DNA of 5,062 nucleotides from Bacillota bacterium. GTDB taxonomy: Bacteria > Bacillota > Clostridia > Peptostreptococcales > Anaerovoracaceae. The position numbers and the translations under genes are program-made. Positions within the stretch are counted from its first letter, which is position 1. Every line of letters begins with the position of its first letter. The stretch covers positions 1 to 5,062 of the forward strand of contig JAUNRL010000083.1 in NCBI GenBank assembly GCA_030535715.1, read 5' to 3'. Under the pieces are notes generated by a model. The model had not been told where the DNA came from. It worked only from the letters and a program-made list of their open reading frames with translations, and searched no databases. Shown piece by piece: positions 1-5,062 of the stretch.

Positions 1-698
1 AAACCATACTGCTCCAGAATAAGAAGTGCCTCTTCCAGTGCAGTCCGAACCGGGCCGGTCGTTCTCTTCCAGTACTGCTCCTTCAGCAGCTGGGCAGTGG
101 ACAGCTGTTCACGATCCGCGTCATCATCTGGCGTCCGCACCCAGAATTCCAGTTCCGTCGCTGCCGTGATGACAATTTCCGCAATGTCATCGCAGCTGTC
201 GATGTCCAGCTCATCGAACACGTAGGGATTTTCCCGCAGCAGATCCATCAGATCCTCTTTGAAGTTGCGGATGGCATCCCGCAAGATCACCCGGGAGCCC
301 ACGCCCTCATCATCGTCGTGAATCAGCGAAGACGGAATCCGCAGAGTGCCTACCGGCAACCCGGTTTCCGGATCCGGATAGCTGAAATTATGATCCACAA
401 ACCAATGCACGGTCGCGTCCGGAATGATATCCACCTTGGCGTTGTTCAGTTTGGCGATCTTCGGCAGAACGACGCTGGAGCCGTCAGTCTGGACTCCGCT
501 ACGGAGGAACCCGGAAATGTCCTTCAGAAACTCCCGCACGGGGATCTTCTCGTCGGTGTCGTGTCCGCCGATATCGATGCCGACCAGCGAAATAAACTTG
601 ATTTCCGGATGAGCCAGAAGAGCCCGCCGGATTTCTTCCTCTCCGTGCCGATCCGCCGGGATGACGAAGAGCATTTTACTGAAATCGTAGTTGAGCAT
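1..698 (-). CDS. glnA: Glutamine synthetase, clostridial long type, N-terminal part (cut by left window edge)
   Basis: The visible 232 codons give the N-terminal part of a glutamine synthetase, the cytoplasmic enzyme that makes glutamine from glutamate, ammonia and ATP. Residues 9-105 look like the beta-grasp domain: KFISLVGIDIGG (34-45), GVQTDGSSVVLP (68-79), which matches the family's DGSS block, and an IIPD segment (91-94) followed by WFVDHN. Residues 117-123 read GTLRIPS. The catalytic domain opens at ATELEFW (180-186), equivalent to the family's E-x-E-F metal-ligand block. LSTAQLLKEQYWKRT (199-213) follows and, from memory, is typical of the long clostridial synthetases rather than classical GSI-alpha/beta. 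The ATG at 696-698 is preferred because GAAAGGGGG lies just upstream; the in-frame ATG at codon 9 has no such site. The remaining catalytic domain is missing only because the window ends; no frameshift or stop is present. Separate transcription from the upstream gene is inferred from the hairpin between them. The family call is firm; the subtype is from recalled sequence patterns. Confidence 0.93.
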   Translation of the reverse strand, partial: MLNYDFSKMLFVIPADRHGEEEIRRALLAHPEIKFISLVGIDIGGHDTDEKIPVREFLKDISGFLRSGVQTDGSSVVLPKIAKLNNAKVDIIPDATVHWFVDHNFSYPDPETGLPVGTLRIPSSLIHDDDEGVGSRVILRDAIRNFKEDLMDLLRENPYVFDELDIDSCDDIAEIVITAATELEFWVRTPDDDADREQLSTAQLLKEQYWKRTTGPVRTALEEALLILEQYG

Positions 699-701
699 AA
701 T

Positions 702-710
702 CCCCCTTTC
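702..710 (-). promoter_or_regulatory. Ribosome binding site of glnA
   Basis: On the minus strand GAAAGGGGG precedes the ATG at 696-698 by three bases. If only its AAGG part pairs with the 16S rRNA tail, the spacing is six bases, which is normal. It is a less perfect site than that of the UPF0182 gene. It decides the start in favour of the first ATG over the in-frame ATG eight codons later. Confidence 0.6.
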
Positions 711-732
711 TCAGGTTGATCTCTCTGCCCTG

Positions 733-761
733 ATTCTATCCGATAACTGCTGAAATCAGAA
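733..761 (-). promoter_or_regulatory. Weak candidate promoter for glnA
   Basis: Reading the minus strand, TAGAAT (733-738) differs from the sigma-A -10 consensus at one base. Seventeen bases upstream lies TTCTGA (756-761), which matches the -35 consensus at only three of six positions. Transcription would begin near 726, leaving a leader of about 28 bases, too short for a riboswitch or T-box. The proposed -35 lies inside the arm of the hairpin at 755-795. The call rests mainly on the -10 box and on glnA needing its own promoter if the hairpin terminates the upstream message. No GlnR-type operator was recognised. Confidence 0.22.
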
Positions 762-795
762 CATTCCCGAAGACCGCTCCGGGAATGTTTCTGAT
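755..795 (-). terminator. Long hairpin after the UPF0182 gene, probable terminator
   Basis: The arms 755-769 and 780-795 are complementary over 15 pairs with a single bulged base. The stem can extend inward by three more pairs (one G-U) to close on a CGGT tetraloop in the minus-strand RNA. It begins 34 bases past the UPF0182 stop codon, where a terminator is expected. The bases after the stem on the minus strand (TTCAGCAGTTATC) are not a proper U-tract, so termination may be inefficient or factor-dependent, or the element may act as a 3'-end stabiliser. The plus-strand side is somewhat T-rich, but no plus-strand gene ends here. Confidence 0.6.
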
Positions 796-828
796 GTGTT
801 CACCTGTTGTTCCTTCTCAGATCCGTCA

Positions 829-3780
829 TTATTTGGCCAGCTGGTTCAGGTACTTATCCAGCTCCTTCATGTATTCGCCGTACTTGCTCCAGTTGCCGTC
901 TTTGAGCGCATCCTGCGCACTGTCATAGGCTGCCTGAGCGGCTTCGATGAGTTCAGTCTGAGATAATGAATCGTCTTTCTTTTTATCCTTGCCCTTGTCC
1001 ACATCTTCGCTGCCCTTGCTGTCATGAGCGCTGCCTTCGCCGAAGAGGGAATTCAGAGCTTCCGCCAGAGTAGGCTCGTAGGCGATCTCGTCACCATAGA
1101 CGACGATGACACGCTTGACCTCCGGGATACTGGAGTTGGTCGCTTCCAGATAGACCGGTTCAACGTAAAGCAGGGATTCCTCAATCGGAATGACGAACAG
1201 ATTTCCTCTGCTGTAAGTAGACCCGGAAGAATCCCACAGGGAGAATTCCTTGGAGATCTCCGTGTTCTGGTCGATCTGGGCCTCCACCTGCATGGGTCCG
1301 TAGACCACCTTGCTCTTGGGCATCTGATAAAGCACCAGTTTGCCGTATTCCTCGCCGTCATTACGCGCCACCAGAAGACCCATCAGATTCCGCTTGTCCT
1401 TCGGGGTGAAGGGGATGGAGTTGACGAACTCCGCGCTCTTCTCACCCGGCAGCTTCATGATGTAGTAATTGGGCTTCATGGTCTGTTCCTCGGTGCCATA
1501 GATTTCGCTGGCGATCTGCCACAGGTCCTCGTTCTGATAGAAGACCTTGACGTCGTTCATATGATATCTCTGATAAATCTCCGCCTGAATGTTCAGCAGC
1601 GTGCCCGGATACCGGATATGCGCCTTGAGGCCGTCAGGCATCTCGTCGAAGTCTCTGAAGAGCTTCGGATAGATGTTCTTGAAGGTCTGGGCGATGGGGT
1701 CATTTTTATCCACAATGTAGTAGTTGGTGTCGCCGTTGTAGGCGTCGATGACTATCTTGATGGAATTGCGGACGTAGTCCACATCGGTCTTCTGATTGTA
1801 GGGTTCAGAATAAGGATAGCGGTTGGTCGCTGTATAGGCATCCACGATCCAGTACAGTTTGCCGTCCACGGTGGTCATGTAAGGTTCCTCATCGTAGTCC
1901 AGATAGGGCATGATGGTCTTCACCCTCTGCTTGATGTTCCGGTTGATCAGAATTTTGGAGCTGGACTTGATATTGCCGGAAACCAGCAGCTTCAGACTCC
2001 GTTCGCGCACCGAAAACATGAGCCGGGTCAGCAGATTCATCTTGATGCCGGCGTTGCCTTCATACTGGCAGTACCGGTTGCTGTTGCCGTCAGGATAATC
2101 GAACTCATCCTCGGAAGTGTTGACCATAATATAGTCATTGGTCATCTCTCCGAAGTAAATGGCCGGATCGGTCACCTGCAGATCCACAGAGGATTCCGGC
2201 GGAATATTCTTGATCAGCATGTCCGGCTGTCCGCTGGCCGTGATTTTGTCAACCCGAGACAGAACAACGCCGTATCCATGGGTGTACTTCAGGTGCCGGT
2301 TCAGCCAGGTATTGCTGATCTTTTTCTCATCGATTTCCCGGGAAGCCAGGAAGGTCTGGGTGTAATCCCCGTCGATGGTGTACCGGTCGACATCCACGTC
2401 AACAAACTCATAGTACTGCCGGATAGCCTGCGTCTGGTTGTAGAAGGTATTCGCCGGAGAATAATCGTTGATACGGATATTGGAAATGGTCTCCTCATTG
2501 GCCGCAATATCCGCGCTGGTCAGATCATCTGTCGCCTTAAACGCTTTCCTGTCTACACCGTCCAGACCGTAGGCATACTGGGTGTATTCCATGTTTCTCT
2601 CCAGATACTTGCTTTCCTTGTTGATTTCATCCGGCTGTACAACCAGGCTCTGCACCAGTATGGCTCCGCTGGCGCCCAGAAAGCCGACGGCGATCATCAC
2701 CAGAGGAACGGCGATGGCCGGCTTGAACTTTTTCTTCGTAATGCCGATAGCAACTCCGAGGGCAGCCAGCACGGACAGTCCCATCAGAATCCGGTACATC
2801 CACAGAGTCACGTTGATGTCGGTGAAACCTGCGCCGTAAACCGCGCCGGTGCTGCCAAACAGCAGGTCAAACTGCTTCAGGAAGAAATACACGCCGATCA
2901 TCAGGAAAAACAGCACCCCGACGACGACCAGCTGCTTCTCGGCAATGTGCAGAAGCATGTGCACATTCTGGTTGTCAATCTGCTTCTTGCGGCCGGATTT
3001 GTTCTTCGCTCCGCCAAAGGACGTGCCCATGCCAAACTGGTCGGCGAACTGCTTGGAAAACTTCTCAAAGACGTCGTTGATCTCACTGAAGGGATTGTTG
3101 TCATCCCCAGGATTTCCGGTGTAGCGTTCCTCTCCGTCGTCGTAGAACTCCTCGTCACCGAATTCTTCTTCGACCTCTTCTTCCACCCGCTCGAAGACCT
3201 TCGGCGTTCTCACCGTGAGCAGAATCATATAGTAGACGAACGTCAACACCGCAAAGGCAACGATCAGCATGATGGCCATCGCATTAAGCTGCTCAATAAA
3301 GTTCAGCTTGAATACATAGAAGGAAATATCGTGATGATAAACCGGATCCTTGATTCCGAAATTCGTGCTGTTGAGAAACTGCAGCGTCTGGAACCATAGC
3401 CTGGTCACGGCAAAATAAGTCGCCACAACACCGAAGGCGCCGGCCAGAGCCCAGGAGATCAGATTCAGCTTCCGGTGATCCGTTACCTCATCGGACTCAA
3501 TCCGCTTCACGTACCCCCGCTTAAGGAATTTCAGATAAACATACGCGAGGAAAGTAACAACGACGAAAACAGGAACACCAATCTTCAGCTGGGTAAACAT
3601 CTTCGTCAGAAATACGGATACATAGGTGAGTTCCCTGAACCAGAGAAAATCGGTAATCCACTCGATCAGAGCCGTAAACAGCAGAATGATCAGAAGGATG
3701 ATAATGACAATCCCCTTAACGCCCAGTTTCTTCGTTTTCTTTTCTTCTCTTTGTTCCCTTACATCCCTGTTGTCTTCCAA
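829..3780 (-). CDS. UPF0182 (COG1615) family multi-pass membrane protein, complete
   Basis: This is a complete 983-residue protein, within the usual 900-1000 residue length of the UPF0182 family, whose biochemical role is unknown to me. Seven membrane segments are visible at about 23-45, 66-87, 107-129, 167-191, 282-303, 326-347 and 355-379. Basic residues flanking them (KKTKK, KFLKRGYVKR, ITKKKFK) place the N-terminus inside and residues 380-983 outside. Family blocks recognised include YLERNMEYTQYAYGLD (392-407), the NIRINDY to DVDVDRYTIDG region (434-471), HLKYTHGYG (496-504), IYFGEMTNDYIMVNT (541-555) and LYWIVDAYT (642-650). A charged linker (914-937) leads to a helical C-terminal segment (938-983). 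The cytoplasmic loop 192-281 carries a strongly acidic stretch (197-230). The start is TTG, supported by AAGGAGG eight bases upstream and no competing ATG nearby. The stop is TAA followed at once by TGA. The gene lies 70 bases after the upstream gene with no terminator seen between, so co-transcription is likely. The family assignment is secure; topology is inferred. Confidence 0.95.
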   Translation of the reverse strand: MEDNRDVREQREEKKTKKLGVKGIVIIILLIILLFTALIEWITDFLWFRELTYVSVFLTKMFTQLKIGVPVFVVVTFLAYVYLKFLKRGYVKRIESDEVTDHRKLNLISWALAGAFGVVATYFAVTRLWFQTLQFLNSTNFGIKDPVYHHDISFYVFKLNFIEQLNAMAIMLIVAFAVLTFVYYMILLTVRTPKVFERVEEEVEEEFGDEEFYDDGEERYTGNPGDDNNPFSEINDVFEKFSKQFADQFGMGTSFGGAKNKSGRKKQIDNQNVHMLLHIAEKQLVVVGVLFFLMIGVYFFLKQFDLLFGSTGAVYGAGFTDINVTLWMYRILMGLSVLAALGVAIGITKKKFKPAIAVPLVMIAVGFLGASGAILVQSLVVQPDEINKESKYLERNMEYTQYAYGLDGVDRKAFKATDDLTSADIAANEETISNIRINDYSPANTFYNQTQAIRQYYEFVDVDVDRYTIDGDYTQTFLASREIDEKKISNTWLNRHLKYTHGYGVVLSRVDKITASGQPDMLIKNIPPESSVDLQVTDPAIYFGEMTNDYIMVNTSEDEFDYPDGNSNRYCQYEGNAGIKMNLLTRLMFSVRERSLKLLVSGNIKSSSKILINRNIKQRVKTIMPYLDYDEEPYMTTVDGKLYWIVDAYTATNRYPYSEPYNQKTDVDYVRNSIKIVIDAYNGDTNYYIVDKNDPIAQTFKNIYPKLFRDFDEMPDGLKAHIRYPGTLLNIQAEIYQRYHMNDVKVFYQNEDLWQIASEIYGTEEQTMKPNYYIMKLPGEKSAEFVNSIPFTPKDKRNLMGLLVARNDGEEYGKLVLYQMPKSKVVYGPMQVEAQIDQNTEISKEFSLWDSSGSTYSRGNLFVIPIEESLLYVEPVYLEATNSSIPEVKRVIVVYGDEIAYEPTLAEALNSLFGEGSAHDSKGSEDVDKGKDKKKDDSLSQTELIEAAQAAYDSAQDALKDGNWSKYGEYMKELDKYLNQLAK

Positions 3781-3788
3781 TTCCGTAT

Positions 3789-3795
3789 CCTCCTT
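3789..3795 (-). promoter_or_regulatory. Strong Shine-Dalgarno fixing a TTG start
   Basis: AAGGAGG on the minus strand is a full match to the anti-Shine-Dalgarno complement and sits eight bases before TTG at 3778-3780, the best possible spacing. It makes TTG the start rather than a later codon. The rest of the 70-base gap (3781-3850) shows no convincing promoter or terminator, which favours read-through from the upstream gene. Confidence 0.88.
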
Positions 3796-3850
3796 CGGAA
3801 AAATGATTGCATTCAGATTTCTTCGTGTTCGGTTTCCGGCAGATCAATGC

Positions 3851-5062
3851 CTATACAAGCCCGTTGCCCGGATCGGCTTCACCGGTAATCATATGAATCA
3901 GGCTGTTCAGAATGTTATCGATAAACTCCGCCGCCGCGCTGGTCGACGCGAAGACCTTGATACCGATACCGATCAGTTCCATAGAAAAGATCACGCACAG
4001 CAGAATCAGGATTACCATCAGAACCGCACGGCCCTTTCCGCCCTTTTCCTCCATTTCCGGCTCAATATGATCCGTTTCGCCGAAGGTGTCCTGCGCGACC
4101 ACTTTCTTTGCTTCCTTTTTTCTTGCCTTGGCAAGCTGTTTTTCTTCTTTCTTTTTGGCGCGCTCAAGCAGCTTCTGTTCCTTCGGGGACAGTACCGGTC
4201 TTTCTTCCGCCACCTCCGCCGCAACAGCCGCAGCGGTTTCCGCTTCCCGACCGGTCTTTTCCGCTGCAGCGGTCTGCAGCTGCCGCATTTCCTCCGCTTC
4301 AGCCTCGCCGTAATGAGCAAAGTCAGAGGAAATCATCTCCTCGATGCGATTGATCTGCGGCATGACCATAGTGTCTTCCAGGCCTGGCTTCTCCAGCGCA
4401 GCCAGCTCCAGCGGAAGCTCGGAAACCGCTTCCGCTTCTTCCGTGCCATCCTCAGCCACGTCTTCCAGCTCAAAGAAATCTCCCGCAGCTTCGTCGATGG
4501 GTTCCTCGTTCACCGACTCTGACTCAATGACCGGCTCGGGTTCGATCACCGGTTCCGGTCTTGCCGGTTCCGGCTGAACGGTCTCTTCCATCTTCGCTTT
4601 CAGCGGATCGGCAACGCTGGCAAACTGGCTGAGCAGATCATCCATCTCCGCCGGTTCCCCCGGTGCTGCCGGAATATCCGGCAGTTCCGAGATTTCCGGT
4701 TCGCCCGGTTTTTCTTCCGTCCTGGACGTCAGACCCATAGCCTCCTGAATATCCAGCGGACCCCTGACGATCTTTCTGGTTGAGGACAATCCGGCAGCAA
4801 TCGCCTCCTTGTCAACCATTCTGGTCTGAGGCATGATTCCATTCAGGGACTCTTTGGCTTCCGGCTCCGGATGACGGTCTGCCTCCGGATCCCCACCCGG
4901 CAGATCAGCGAAAAAGTCTGCTCTTGCCTTTGCCATTCCTTCAATATTATAACGGGTATGGCGATGAGCCTCTTCAATCTTGTCCTTCGGTGCCAGCAGT
5001 GTATTCCGGGTCACGCCTGTGGCCTGTGCCGACTGCTGTGGTTCGGCCGTCGTTTCCGGAAC
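3851..5062 (-). CDS. Unrecognised acidic protein with single C-terminal membrane anchor (5' end beyond right window edge)
   Basis: I do not recognise this family. The frame is open from the right edge to TAG at 3851-3853, giving 403 residues. A GTG at 5012-5014 could be read as a start, but no ribosome binding site precedes it and the 16 codons upstream are open and of similar composition (rich in A, E, P, Q, T). The true start is therefore probably outside the window. Numbering from that GTG: residues 1-270 are rich in Glu, Ala and Pro and look disordered, with PEPVIE-type repeats at 153-170. Residues 276-306 form a Lys/Glu-rich, probably helical or coiled-coil segment. A hydrophobic membrane segment spans about 330-355 (bases 3950-4027), followed by a tail of about 32 residues. 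The KGGKGR run just before the membrane segment suggests a cytoplasmic N-terminal part and an outside C-terminus. No signal peptide, catalytic motif or known domain is visible. It directly precedes the UPF0182 gene in a likely operon. That it is coding is supported by its length, the marked charge segregation and the well-formed membrane segment. Confidence 0.85.
   Translation of the reverse strand, partial: VPETTAEPQQSAQATGVTRNTLLAPKDKIEEAHRHTRYNIEGMAKARADFFADLPGGDPEADRHPEPEAKESLNGIMPQTRMVDKEAIAAGLSSTRKIVRGPLDIQEAMGLTSRTEEKPGEPEISELPDIPAAPGEPAEMDDLLSQFASVADPLKAKMEETVQPEPARPEPVIEPEPVIESESVNEEPIDEAAGDFFELEDVAEDGTEEAEAVSELPLELAALEKPGLEDTMVMPQINRIEEMISSDFAHYGEAEAEEMRQLQTAAAEKTGREAETAAAVAAEVAEERPVLSPKEQKLLERAKKKEEKQLAKARKKEAKKVVAQDTFGETDHIEPEMEEKGGKGRAVLMVILILLCVIFSMELIGIGIKVFASTSAAAEFIDNILNSLIHMITGEADPGNGLV
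4505..4558 (-). repeat. Hexapeptide-coding imperfect tandem repeat (three 18-base units)
   Basis: Within the acidic region of the membrane-anchored protein the translation reads PEPVIE, PEPVIE, SESVNE in direct succession (residues 153-170 counted from the GTG at 5014). The preceding PEPAR extends the periodic look. The first two units are identical at protein level and the third has diverged. Such Glu-Pro repeats form extended, stiff, charged spacers in other proteins; here that role is inferred. Copy number could vary between strains. Confidence 0.65.

Noticed and set aside
318..719. 133-codon plus-strand open frame
   Set aside because: It lies antisense to the glutamine synthetase gene, whose motifs are unmistakable; the plus-strand product has no recognisable feature.
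1024..3399. 791-codon open frame on the plus strand, entirely antisense to the UPF0182 gene
   Set aside because: Its translation is rich in His, Val, Gly, Arg and Gln without recognisable domains, and it overlaps a gene with clear family identity. Long antisense frames arise from biased codon use. No ribosome binding site or promoter supports it.
3781..3850. Possible promoter or terminator in the 70-base gap before the UPF0182 gene
   Set aside because: No stable hairpin with a U-tract and no convincing -35/-10 pair were found; only the ribosome binding site is supported.
3626..4522. 298-codon plus-strand open frame crossing the gap between the two membrane protein genes
   Set aside because: It is antisense to parts of two minus-strand genes, has Arg/Phe/Ser-rich composition typical of a shadow frame, and shows no domain or translation signal.
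4934..4942. GAAGGA directly abutting an in-frame ATG (minus strand) as an alternative start of the right-hand gene
   Set aside because: There is no spacer between the purine run and the ATG, so it cannot work as a ribosome binding site, and the frame is open far upstream.
4946..4951. Perfect TATAAT on the minus strand inside the right-hand gene
   Set aside because: It encodes Tyr-Asn within a continuous reading frame, and no matching -35 box was noted; treated as coincidence.

Overview
The window looks like chromosomal DNA from a low-to-mid GC Gram-positive anaerobe, most plausibly a member of the Clostridia. This rests on the clostridial-style glutamine synthetase sequence, the strong AAGGAGG-type ribosome binding site used with a TTG start, and a UPF0182-family membrane protein. 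No rRNA, tRNA, CRISPR array, transposase, integrase or phage gene was seen. All three genes lie on the minus strand and are read from right to left. About 96% of the window is coding.

Right part (3851 to the right edge): the C-terminal 403 residues of an unrecognised protein whose start lies outside the window. It has a long acidic, proline-rich, apparently disordered region, then a lysine-rich helix, one transmembrane segment near the C-terminus and a short tail. Middle (829-3780): a complete 983-residue UPF0182 (COG1615) membrane protein with seven predicted membrane segments and a large, probably extracytoplasmic domain of about 600 residues. It starts at TTG behind an excellent Shine-Dalgarno sequence, 70 bases after the upstream gene stops, so the two are probably co-transcribed. 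Left part (1-698): the first 232 residues of a glutamine synthetase of the long clostridial type, cut by the left edge.

A 130-base gap between the UPF0182 gene and glnA holds a long, nearly perfect hairpin (755-795). It probably ends the UPF0182 transcript or stabilises its 3' end, which makes glnA a separate unit. Glutamine synthetase has no evident functional link to the other two genes. The pair most worth a second look is the UPF0182 protein and its single-pass neighbour. Both are of unknown function, both are predicted to expose highly charged segments to the cytoplasm (acidic in one, lysine-rich in the other), and both are probably made from one message.
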